From assembly GCF_030272615.1 (NCBI RefSeq), contig NC_081405.1:568601095-568665094 (forward strand): DNA of 64,000 nt, given 5' to 3'. The notes beneath the pieces were generated by a model. That model was not told the DNA's origin and made no database searches. It worked only from the letters and a program-made list of their open reading frames with translations. Position 1 is the first letter of the stretch. Each line of letters opens with the position of its first letter. Below are positions 10,284 to 20,787 of the stretch, in pieces. The DNA comes from Cryptomeria japonica. Lineage: Eukaryota > Streptophyta > Pinopsida > Cupressales > Cupressaceae. Position numbers and translations under genes: made by a program.

Positions 10284-13200
10284 GCTAATCATCTTCTGAA
10301 CAGCTGCAATATGAACCTTTCTAAAGTGCTTCAGCTAAGTAATCCCTATGCCGCTCAATCAGCTTATGTAAACTGTCCCAATTCTATTGTAAGAACTTGT
10401 AATGTGTGCCTAGTTATGAACAACAACAATATGTAACTTTGTAAAGTGCTTCAGCTAAGTAATCCCTATGTCATTTGATGGCTCAAACAGCTTATGCAAA
10501 GTGCCCCAATTCTTTTGTAAGAACTTGTAATGTGTGTTCATTTATGGGACATTTGCAAGGTGTTATTTTCTTCTCTTTGGATATCTATTGGTAGTTTATA
10601 TTCTTTGTAAAATTTTCATTGCTCAATACAAAAAAACAGAGGGTGAGGTTTCATCAATGTTTTATTTTGTGACATTATCAATGATCATTCATATAAGAAA
10701 AAATATTTAGAGAGATGAAATTTTTAATCCTTGCTCCTAATCATGGCTTTATGACTTATTTTGGGCCTTTGCCAATAGTTTTAATTTTATACTACTAGAT
10801 ACTAAATGTCCTACCAACTTTTGTGTGCTTGTTCTTTTAGATGTCATATTAGAAGATATCTAGTGTTTTCATAGGTTCTAAGTGCTTTAGGTCTGAGTCA
10901 ATAGCATCTGTCATAGAGAGTATGCTCTATCTCTGCTATTAGAGATATCAGAAATCAGATTGACATGTTCTTATGTATCTTTGATATTGGGATTAATAGT
11001 AAGAAGTCGTAGCCAATCGACCGACAGCCTCCACCGCTATTTCCTATAGATCTCGCTGTATCCGTTTCTGTATCCACTATAGATCTCGCTGCATCCACTA
11101 CTGTTTCCTGTAGATCTCATTATATCCACTGGTCCACTTGATATACTTACAAAGTGTTATTAGGCCACTAATAGCTGCACCACCATTTTATTGTCCATAA
11201 TGGGATAATGTATTCTTTTCATTGATACCATCTCTAGCCAGGTGCTTATACAATGCATTTTTCATAGTGATTGAACTATATGCCGACATTTTTTCAGATT
11301 AGATGCTTATATGATTACATGATTAGATGTTCACATACCTACATGATTATATTTTGTTTTTATGTTTAGATTATATTTAATTTTGATATATCATTTTCTC
11401 CTTTTTGAATAATCCCTTTATCATATGGATACATTGAATGTTTTGAATGTGAGGGTAAAGGGGATGGAAAATTATCTTCATTAATGTTCTTATGTTTGTA
11501 TGCATATTACATTAGAAGTGTTCATAAAGAACTCATGTTTTGTAGGACCCATATAGGAAAAGGTGAACACATGATCAAATATTAACGTGGTTCATTACTT
11601 TCTATGGATCATATGGTGATACCATTTGATTGTTAAAATGTTTTCTTTACATGCACATGTTTCTGAGTGACACATACCCTGACATATATGATCATTCAAA
11701 GATTCATGTCTACCTCAATGTGGGAACAAGCAAAATGTAATGACGAACTTTGCACACCCATGTCATTTTTAATTTAGTTTTGTACCTATTTTGAGGGGAT
11801 TGCACATGATATAGAGACATATTTAGAAATGACACAATCTTGTGCAAAGTTGGGTCCCTTACCCTATGTTATCTACCTATCCTTTATACAATTTTTTTAA
11901 TGTATTAAATACGCACACTTCCATATGTTCAAAAATCCATAAACATTCTTCCTTTCCACTTATTTATTCTTCCAATGCTCAAACTTACACCCATGCACAT
12001 GCTATCTACTATGGTCTAACTCCCCCCAACTTTTTTTTGTCTCAAATGTAATATCCATAAACACTCTTCCTTTCCAACTTTTTTTTGTCTCAAATGTAAT
12101 ATCCATAAACACTCTTCCTTTCCACTTATTTATTCTTCCAATGCTCAAACTTACACCCATGTGCATGTTATCTACTATGGTAACTCCCTTTTTTTTGTCT
12201 CAATTGTAATTCATAGTTGTGAAGTCATCCTCACAATCATGAATATGTTGATGCATCATTGTATTCAAAGACATTCCATACATTCATTCATTCATTCATT
12301 CTAATCAAGATTAGAAAGAAACAGAGAAATCATGCTTATCTATACATTTTAAATAATTCTTTACAACTAGCACAAATCATGCTTTATCTACACATTTTAG
12401 ATAATTCTTTAAAACTATGCACAATCAGTCTAGAAACATTTGTATGGCATTATTGTTCAAATTCAAGGAATTAATCAAGACTAGAAATAAATGATCTGCA
12501 AAATACACAGACCGAGTCTGCAGTTAAGACACAAGATCGTGATTCCAGATTAGTTTCAGACATATGCCTTCTAATGTGGCATCCACTCTAATGTTAATTC
12601 TTCCTGATCTCAAGGATTACCTTGTCAACACCTAAAATTAAAAAAGCAGAGCAGGGCACACAGAACAATGGTGCACAAATTTCAAAACACTCATTTTAAG
12701 CTAAAACTCAATTTTCCTTATATTAAGATGTTTAGTATCACAGCAACAACGTGGCATTTATACATCAGGTTAAGATATTCTTGGAAGATAAATCATGGAG
12801 AATTAATTTGTTTCTGACACTCACTCACCACCTGATTTGCCAGAAACCCTAATGTTCTTATAACCCAGCAAGATAGTTCATATGAGATTGCAATGCAATG
12901 TGAATAAGCATGTACTACACAAACATTAAGAGAAACTTAATTACAAATTTACACTGTTAAGATAACATCTTAGAGCCTTATATTACATTATTTCGAACCT
13001 TCTTATCAAATGACACTGTGTTGAATGTATAAAACCAAACTAATAGCTCATAACTTCCTAGGGTTTTCCCATAATGATGTCTCTGTGCATGATAATACAA
13101 AGTCCAAAGCTTTGGGTATCTATGGAGTTCAATACTCTGAACCCCCATTTTTCTAGCTACAGTATAAGTATACTAACAAGCTAAGCTAAGTGATACTGCT

Positions 13201-13395
13201 CCATGAAACCATTAAGACTGGACTATGATTCCTGTAATGTAACATCTGATTGATTAAAAGGCCTGCATCATTGAATGTATACTTTCCAACACTTCCATTA
13301 AAATTTGAAACAGCTTACAAACTGTATTTCTTGCCAAAATCAAGCTATTATGATACCACCTACATGGTGGTATTTTGCTGATGGATTTAGGCAGG

Positions 13396-13782
13396 TTATT
13401 CAGCTGAAATTGCCCTGTTTATACCCAGTGGTGACCTGCAGCTTGGCTTAGGGCTACCACTGTTAAACATCGTATCATTCATCATTCTCAAACATGTTGA
13501 GAAACTACGCATCTCTTTGCAAGGACTCCTCACTTCCTCTGCAATATGATGTTCTTCTTCCTTAATTTTTACCACCTGGTTATGAAGACCTGGCCTTACA
13601 CTACCACAACTTATATACAAACCATCCATAGTTGAACAAAATTGAGGCTTAAGTTGTACGATGAATGGAGGAAAAGAAAAAGAAACAGTGCTTGAAATAC
13701 TATGCAATGAGAACCAGAGCAGAGTGCAGAAAAATGGTGAATACAGGGGATATTTAATGGTGGTTTGGCGGTGGGAAGCCAT
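13396..13782 (-). CDS. Small conserved reading frame, copy C (128 codons), function unknown
   Basis: The longest version of the duplicated frame. It starts at ATG 13782 in the context AAAATGGCT, close to a plant start consensus. The first 50 residues are Ser/Phe/His-rich with few acidic residues and could be a targeting peptide or merely an open leader. From residue 51 it matches copy A: MDGL, VRPGLH, QVVKIKEEEHHI, CKEM, CLRMMNDTMF, SPLGI, ISAE. It ends at TAG 13396-13398. A block with CAACGTGGCA lies about 50 bases upstream (13824-13846), as in the other copies. No known domain was recognised. It may be a real short gene, a first exon, or a decayed duplicate. Transcript data would decide. 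Confidence 0.4.
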   Translation of the reverse strand: MASHRQTTIKYPLYSPFFCTLLWFSLHSISSTVSFSFPPFIVQLKPQFCSTMDGLYISCGSVRPGLHNQVVKIKEEEHHIAEEVRSPCKEMRSFSTCLRMMNDTMFNSGSPKPSCRSPLGINRAISAE

Positions 13783-13823
13783 TTTACGCTTAAACCTTAA
13801 AATTCTCCCTTCTAAGATATTTT

Positions 13824-13846
13824 GACATTACAGCAACAACGTGGCA
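13824..13846 (-). promoter_or_regulatory. Conserved upstream block with ACGT core, copy C
   Basis: The segment GACATTACAGC...ACGTGGCA lies just upstream of the ATG at 13782 on the minus strand. The same block is at 6189-6211 (before the copy A leader) and 9331-9353 (before copy B), and a shorter one is at 12741-12756. It contains CCACGTTG on the minus strand, an ACGT-core (G-box-like) sequence. A promoter role is inference from position and conservation. Confidence 0.3.
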
Positions 13847-13970
13847 TTTGTTGTAGAGTAAGTTAAGATATTGTGGGATGATATTCACAAGAGTTAATTT
13901 GTTACCGACACTTCCTTTCCACCTGAGAAACCCGATATTAAAAAGGGTTTTATGGATAAATATCTGAAAA

Positions 13971-16139
13971 TTATTTTTATAAAAAAATTATGATAAATAG
14001 TTTGAAATGGAGATTGTATATAAAAGATGTGAGACATGATTTTTCATTTTTTTCCTTATCAAAAATATTTTGTGTCTATTTGATGGTAGTAGTTGTGGTT
14101 TGATTTTTTTAGCGTTGTATCTATTTGACTACCAATAAGTGTAGTTTGTTGAGAATTAATTATAAATAAAATAAAATTAGTTATTAATGGTAGTGTTAGT
14201 TGAATGTAATTAGTTGTGAAAGTTTGATAATTGTTGAATTTTTTTAATTAGTAATAATGATAGTTTGTTTCAAATTGATAATTAAGACTTATTTCAATTA
14301 ATTGTGTGATTTTCTAATCTCGTATTTCAATTAAAAAACTTATATCATATTTTATGATACTAATAAAAAGTTCAAAATAATCATATTTCTGAATGATTGT
14401 ACTATTAAGGGAAGAGCACATACCATCCATGTTTCAATTAGTGTTCACTTCTTGTTCACCCATCCTTCCAATTATTAACTTTAAAAAACCCCAAAAAATG
14501 ATAACGAAAAGTTCATTAATAAATTTCACATGTACAAAGAGTCACCCACGTGTACCTTGAGAAGTTAGAATTTGTAGACTTTAATCGGAGGAGTTGTGCA
14601 ACTTTGTTGGTACCTATAGTGCACGACTACTACTTCGAGAAGTTAGAATTGTAGACTTTAATTGGAAGAGTTGTGCAACTTTACTATTGGGGCATATGTG
14701 CAAAAGTGTTGGCAATTCTTGAGGTGGTTGTAGTGAATGGTTATTGGGGTATCTTTAAGTAGGTATCAAGCGACACTTTGAGGTGGTTGTAGTACATGGT
14801 TATTGGGGTATCTTTAAGTAGGTATCAGGTGACACTTTGAAATGACTTATTTACTACCTTTGCACACATAACAGATCCCACAACATGCGTCGTTACTATC
14901 TAGAAGTTAGAACAATAGTTATAAACAGTTTGATCGCATATTAAAAAAACAAAATCATCAAAATCTGATATATTATTTAGAATCAATGAATGCACAAACT
15001 ATAACGCTTCCATTATACCATGATCCATGATGTAATAGAAAACATTTTAGAATTTTAATACTTTTAATTTGATAGGTACATGCACAATGAATAGAAAACA
15101 TTTTAGAATTTTAATACTTTTAATTTGATAGGTACATGCACAATGAACATTCCGTGTGGGCAACAACCTTGATTCAAAAGGGGTGGGTAACACGTATAAG
15201 GGCTAGAAAATGTAGATTATGAGCACATGTTAGGGAGAAAGAGGAAGGTTGTGGTGGAAGAAACATGTGCATCGTAGACTCGATTAATATGTTGACTAAT
15301 TGAAAAATTGGGCCTCTTTTCTTGTGACATGTAATGATTCGAAAGATTTTTTTTTTGTATTTTCTCTTTCTCGTGAGTCATCGTGAAGCTCGTGGAATGA
15401 CGCAAATATTACGTTTCCTCCATTCAAACGCGAGCCATGAAATTGTTAACCTTATCACGTGGGTTGTTTTCATGTCAAATCAACGGTTAGAAACATTTCT
15501 CTCTTCGTTTAAGGAAAGTGAGGAAAGAAGAGCGTGCATAATATGATGTGTGATGTGCAGTCATTATACTAGTGGTTAGTTGTAGTTATAGCTTATTTTC
15601 CATGTGCTAAGGGGTTGAGTAGAATTTGGATCCTTCTCACTTAAATATAGTACCCTTTTCACTTACCTAATGCCTACATATAGTAAGCTTGTTTGTTGAA
15701 AGTTTGAAGTTTATTTTTAATTGAAGTAAAGAATAATTTAAGGAAGAAGACATATAATAGATAGTAAGATAAAAGAGAATTACATTATAATAGGTTTGAC
15801 AAATCTTAAATTTGAAGTCGAAATTTTTTTTTAATTGTTTTTAATTTTATTTTTTTATTCTCTTTTTTTTGCTTTTCTTTCTTCTAAGTCAAATTTTCAT
15901 TTTATAAATATCGTTCATTGGAATGTTTTTTATAATTAAAACAACAAATTAGGGTGTTGTCTTTTTATACAAACCAATCTGAAGGCAACATCAAGCCATT
16001 AACAATAAATTAATAGCATCAAGTAGTTCAAACAAAAACTATAAAAAACAGATAAGTCTTATAATAAAACGAGTTTTTAAAAGCAGCCAAGTATGAAATA
16101 CTTAAACAAAAACTAACTATTAGAGCAACCATAGGGTGG
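13971..16139. other. AT-rich intergenic DNA with local tandem repeats
   Basis: No gene was recognised. Tandem duplications are visible at 14561-14690 (two copies, period 78, 'gaagttagaat...ttgtgcaact'), 14721-14838 (two copies, period 59) and 15036-15147 (two copies, period 56). The frame at 15334-15546 has no recognisable domain and begins in a T-rich run. Long T and A runs occupy 15820-15900. Confidence 0.5.
14801..15070. repeat. Dispersed repeat R3, copy 2
   Basis: Same block as 8851-9156 with few differences. Here it is embedded in tandem repeats on both sides (14721-14838 and 15036-15147), which suggests this is the original place and that the 8851 copy was transferred. Confidence 0.65.
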
Positions 16140-17140
16140 TTAGGAAAACAGTTTGTCCCAGTCTTCAGTGAGGAACTTAAAGAGATCCTTGTAATTTCCT
16201 TCGTTATCAACATCTTTTCCTATGACCTTCTTCTGTAGCAAGCACAAAGTAGTAGTTGAGCTATGCATGACTTTGGAGTTGAACCTGGAGACATGCACCA
16301 ATTTCTTCTCTAGGTCGACCACCTTCACCTTCAAAGCCTCCAAGTCTGCAACAGTGGCCAAACAGTTTTCATTGTAATGTTATGATGGTTGATGATTGGA
16401 ATTCACTCAAAAAGTGCAAGGACCATACTACTTCCCTTCTTACTCCAATATCCTCTCCCCTTACCACGGTTGCTCCTTAAAATGCAATCTATCTCTTTCA
16501 CAAGCTCCCTCATCTTCTTCTTCCTTATCCTCGCCCAACCTCATCAAAAACTACCAATCTGCACATTAGACTACCCATAATAATGAAGACTCTAAGTTGA
16601 CATTGGTGATTTTCAATTGCTACATGGTTCTCACTTTAGATATAAATTTTAACACCATCTTGACCATGAATTATACTATTGTGTGAGGATTATCTCTCTT
16701 AGCAAGAAAATATAGCATGAAGAGTACCTTGGATAAGTGGAGGTGTGATGTCACCTCCCTTGAGGAAGTCAAGCTAAGCAATGCATTGCTATAGTGTGCC
16801 TTGAAATTTATTTAGGAAGAAGTCATTTTCTCCAAGATTCTCATTAACTTAACACATCATTTCTAAATGAAAAGCATTACATCTTGTTATTTATGGCCAA
16901 CAATATTTATCCATAGACATAATCTAGTCTTTGGTACTAGATACGCCCTTAATGGTTTTAAGAATTATACACCTCTTTGGGAATGGATGAACTTGAATCT
17001 CTTTTTAGATGGTAATGATTCTAGGAGGGTCTCTTCAATCTAGTAGAACACCATAAGGACTATAGGTGACTTAGTTAATCCAAATGATTTCATGAAGAGC
17101 ATCACTCCTTGTGTGTTTGTCATTGTGTTTATCACATGTA
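16140..17140. other. Region with a short coiled-coil frame on the minus strand; otherwise nothing recognised
   Basis: On the minus strand a 73-codon stretch (16361-16140) without an ATG encodes a Leu/Lys/Val-rich piece (DLEALKVKVVDLEKKL) resembling the coiled coils found in retroelement gag proteins, with stops upstream. It may be a remnant of an old element. From 16580 to 17140 no coding frame was recognised. Confidence 0.3.
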
Positions 17141-17314
17141 TGTTGTCCTCAATTTCAGCGCGGCTAAAATCGTGAGGCAACCCTACGAAACTGGTATGTT
17201 TCGTACCTCACACCCTCTAGGAGAGCTTGATCGACTATGTCGATTAGCTCATTTAGCTTTTCACTTTTCATTTTTATTGTTTTTAAGTTCTTTTAGATTT
17301 GCAGTTTTACCTAC

Positions 17315-18380
17315 TAGTCGGACATTAAAGTCTGACCTATAGGGTTTCTCTCTTTTTAAAGGGATTTGCACATTGGAATTTAAAGTACGATGTGCAATGT
17401 TTTGGTTATGTCCCTATAGATCGGACTTTAAAGTCCGATGTGCAGGTTGATTTGGCAGTAGCATGCATGTTGGACTTTAAAGTCGGACTTGCAAGGGGTT
17501 TAGTCTTGCATGTCGGACTTTAAAGTTCGACTTGCAAGGGGTTTATGTCGCACTTTAAAGTCTAACATGCATGGCGCGCTTAACCATTAATGAGGGTATT
17601 AATGGTTAATTTTTGGGTTATTTATTAAATTTGGGGGTTTATTTCCTCATTTAACTTGGCGATCTTTTCTCCGTGCACGCCTTCCTGCTCCTCTCCTTGC
17701 GATTTCAATCTCGATCACCTCGCTAGTCATCAAATTTTCTTCGACCGGGTGGATTGAGGTAGGTTTTTATGCTTTCAGGCTTTTCCTTTTGCTTCGTCGT
17801 TCATGTTTTCTTCTGCCTCATTCCTTGGGGTTTTTGTTTTTAGGAGTACATCGGATTTTGAAATCCAATTGCTCCTAACCTTCCCTTCAAGGTCGAAGGC
17901 ACGTCGGACTTTAAAGTCCGATTGCCCTTTTGATCTTTTGATCATTTTCCTACCTCTTCCTTTGCCTACGTGTCGGGTTTCAAATCCCGACATGCAGGTG
18001 AAGGCAGACATCTCTACATATTAGACTTTAAAGTTCGATATGCGAGAGATGCCCTCTTGCTAACAAGTCGGGATTAGACTTTAAAGTCCAATATGTGAGA
18101 TAAGTTTGTTGGATTGACATGTCAGGTTTTAAAACCCGATATGTCAATCGATTATCCTTCCCCAACACATCAGACTTTAAAGTCCAATGTGCTTGTCTTT
18201 TTAATGTTTTTTTACTTGCACATCGAACTTTGTGCTAATGACTTTTTCTCAATTTGCACATCGGACTTTAAAATCCAATGTGCCGATAGCTTTTCCCCAA
18301 CTTGCACATCGGACTTTAAAGTCTGATATGCAAGGAATATGTTTTACTCCTGCACATCGGACTTTAAAGTCCGATGTGCT
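17315..18380. repeat. Array of about 16 palindromes with TTTAAA core, 5' LTR
   Basis: Interspersed copies of a palindrome whose core is GGACTTTAAAGTCC are spread over about 1 kb. The best unit, 18352-18379, is a perfect 28-bp palindrome centred on TTTAAA, and 17420-17439 is a perfect 20-bp one. The arms differ between units while staying complementary: ACATC/GATGT, CATGTC/GACATG and CATATC/GATATG pairs are all present, and a second family uses GGGTTT...AAACCC or GGGTTTCAAATCCC. Most mismatches are C-to-T or G-to-A changes at CpG, as expected from methylcytosine decay. Spacers are unrelated to each other. Confidence 0.88.
17580..17610. repeat. Inverted repeat with 12-bp arms inside the LTR
   Basis: TTAACCATTAAT and ATTAATGGTTAA flank a six-base loop. 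The 3' LTR has the same hairpin near 39640-39672, so it is an inherited part of the LTR. Its role is unknown. Confidence 0.7.
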
Positions 18381-18557
18381 AATTTTGACTCCTAATGTGC
18401 AGGTCGAAATTTTTTCCCCAACCTACTAGTTTTAATAGTTTTGCTCCCAAGCCTGGTCTGAGTCCGTTTTTTCGATCCAGTTGATAAAATTTGGTTTTAG
18501 TGAGGATAATAATTGTCGAAGAAGCTAATCCTTAGTGTTGAATGCAATAATTTTCAA

Positions 18558-19222
18558 ATGTCAAGATCCCCTTACAACAAATCAGAGCCTTCTTCGAGTC
18601 AGTTGGAATCTTCACCGGGTAAATCATCAGCAAAGAAGATGAAGTACAATAATGATAGATACTTGAATTTGTACCCAGAGAGCTCAGTAGATTCAAACAT
18701 CAAGGAGATCAAAGATACAAAAATTGGTCATCTTAGTATGCAAGAGTTTATTGATCGAGTTGAGAAAGCTCCTTCCTGCCTAACAAACTTGATCAGATCT
18801 GAGTTGCATAAATATGCTTCCTTCCCAGTTGCAACTCATGATCCGGATTTTGTACTTGCAATGGCGGATCACTTCGATCCAAATACAAGATAGGTTACAT
18901 ATGTTGATCAAAATGTGGCTATGACTTTGGACAATGTTTTCTTCAATAGTGTTTTCAAAGGTTCATTCGTCGAAGAAGTGGCCGACATTTCTCAAGAAAG
19001 TGCTCAGGAGTACTATGAGAAAAGTGAGGTAAAATGCAAGAAAGTAATTAATACAGTGTACCTCTCTGCTGCTATAAATTCTACCACTTCACAATTGCCT
19101 AAATATTTCCATAGAAGTGACTTCAATGAGTAGTACAATGATGTGGTCACCATGTTGGCATAGGTGAAGGGTTTAAAGGATTCTCAGTACTTTCAAAACT
19201 AGATGTGCTATTATATGAATAT
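18558..19222 (+). pseudogene. LTR-encoded reading frame, N-terminal part, 5' LTR copy
   Basis: An ATG at 18558 opens a Ser-rich, Lys-rich N-terminus (SSPGKSSAKKMKY) followed by a more globular stretch (SMQEFIDRVEKAP, FFNSVFKGSF, SQESAQEYYEKSE). There are stops at 18891 and about 19131, and the frame is cut at 19223 by the nested element, resuming at 29459. The 3' LTR copy (40720 onward) keeps the same frame with different damage, so the ancestor evidently had one long protein-coding frame inside the LTR. I do not recognise the domain: no RT, integrase, protease, RNase H or zinc knuckle is visible. Confidence 0.6.
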
Positions 19223-20766
19223 TGTAGACACCTAAAAATGGTCAACGCTTGCGGAGTCATGCTTTAACATTTGTGCATTGCCTCATTTTAGGTTTTTGCG
19301 TCGCATTAACATTTCTCCTATGATTCGCACTTGATCTTTATCATTTGCGAGTATCGATTCATTCTTCTACATTCTTCAATCATCTCGTCCTCAAATTTGG
19401 TCTTGTCGACAACATTATCCAGTCATGATTTTGATCAATCTTATTTTGTTGCATCAAGGTGCGTGCTAATTTGTTATCATTTTGGACATCGTCAATCCTA
19501 ATTAGGGTTTTGTCCTCTTATCAATCTTGTCGTCTTGCAATCCATTTTGTCATCGATTCTTGTCCTTTTGTCAATCTTGTCATTTTGCGACCGATTTGTC
19601 ATCGATCGTTATCTGTCTCAATTGTGTCGATTTGGATCAATTTACCATTGTTCCTCGTCAATTGGCGCATTTTCTCAATTAAATCGTTTATCAACATTGG
19701 TCATTTATCAATCCAAAATCAAATCAAATCGAGTCAATTATCTTTCAAGACCTAATTCGTCTTCCAGGGTTTTTGATTTAATCATTTAACCTTGTGTGTC
19801 ATTTCTTTCTCTAGGATTAAATAGTTTATTTATTTATCCTAGGTCTTCGTGTCGTAATTAAATGTTTCATTTGATTGGCTAATTATTCCTCTTTTTGTGA
19901 ATTAATTAATAAATGAAAAAATTATTAATTGATTCACCTAATTTCCTAAATCTTTCATCATTATTCCTCTTTTTGTGAATTAATTAGTAAATGAAAATTA
20001 TTAATTGATTCACCTAATTTCCTAATCTTTCATCAATTTTCCCTCTTTGTGAATTATTAATAAATGAAAAATTATTGATTAATTCACTAATTTCTAATTT
20101 TCATTAATTTCCTAATTTCTAATTTCTAATTCTTAATTTCCACCTATTTTCTAATTTCCTAATTGCAATTTCCACCTAATTAACTTGTCTCTAGTTCTCC
20201 CTATTTTTGTGCTTCGTGCGTCATACTCTTGACATAGCAAGATGTCATAAGGTTCTAGTTCTCTAAGCTTTGCATTGGCAATATGTCATAATTCATGACA
20301 TAGAAGGTGTCATAACCTTCTTCTTTCCACTCAATTTTCCCATTTTGAAATCAATTGCCTCTAATATCCATTTCATGCTAATTTGATCTTTTTCTCCAAT
20401 TTATCTATAAATTGGATGAATTTCTTCACTCAAATCTCCTTGACTCCCGAATTCCTATCAGACTATCGAACTTATGCTTCTAGTACTCTTGAGCTTTTCA
20501 TCAATGTCAATCTTGCTTTCAATTGTATGTGCACTTGTAGGTGAGATCCACAAATCCATTTGAAGAGGAAAGAAGAACAATGGAGCCGCATGGAAGAAGC
20601 ATCCAAATCGTCATCTGGTTTGCATGATATTTGCTTTTGAATGCTTTGTTTTTATGTCTCTATTGAGTGTGCTTAGGATTAGATCATTGCAATGTGTGAT
20701 TGAGCTAATAATGAATGATATGTCCTTTTATATATTGCTTTGATGATTCCTAATTCCGATGCTACA
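19223..20766 (+). repeat. 5' LTR of the nested element
   Basis: Same length as 27915-29458 and almost identical. It contains a tandem repeat at about 19885-20110 (three copies, period 74-78, 'gaattaattaataaatg' type) and a TATA-like TATAAAT at 20406-20412. Confidence 0.93.
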
Positions 20767-20771
20767 TTAAT

Positions 20772-20787
20772 TGGTGAACTCGACGTG
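20772..20787 (+). promoter_or_regulatory. Primer-binding site, tRNA not identified
   Basis: TGGTGAACTCGACGTG lies five bases after the LTR. The minus-strand element at 57021 has the almost identical TGGTGAACCCGACGTG in the same position. The implied primer would end CACGTCGRGTTCACCA. I could not match it to a tRNA from memory. Confidence 0.65.

Larger units (their letters stand above)
8526..11789. repeat. Segmental duplication, unit B (chimeric start)
   Basis: Unit B repeats unit A, but most of part one is missing. After 8848 the sequence switches to a foreign block (8851-9156, found again at 14801-15070) and returns at 9157 to the upstream region of the small minus-strand frame. From there to 11789 it follows 6014-8525 of unit A closely, apart from an extra tandem copy of about 108 bp at 9463-9678 and small indels. 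The near-identity suggests that B arose from A, or was converted by it, more recently than unit C split off. Confidence 0.7.
11790..13970. repeat. Segmental duplication, unit C (partial)
   Basis: Matches parts one and two of unit A (about 4096-6330) in the same order, with more divergence than A shows to B, and then stops near 13970, where unrelated AT-rich sequence begins. It includes a (ATTC)n microsatellite near 12283-12302, a local duplication at 12030-12130, and the best-preserved copy of the small minus-strand frame (13396-13782). Confidence 0.65.

Noticed and set aside
4151-12051. Repeated short frames beginning near 4151, 8577 and 11842
   Set aside because: They begin with TTG, have no domain, and recur only because the DNA segment is duplicated; their lengths differ through non-triplet indels.
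16140-16361. Host gene coding for a coiled-coil protein
   Set aside because: No ATG, stops directly upstream and a length of only 73 codons; a retroelement remnant is as likely.
17315-18380. CRISPR-like array
   Set aside because: Repeats are palindromes of variable sequence with irregular spacers, in a plant LTR with a second copy in the other LTR; no cas genes.
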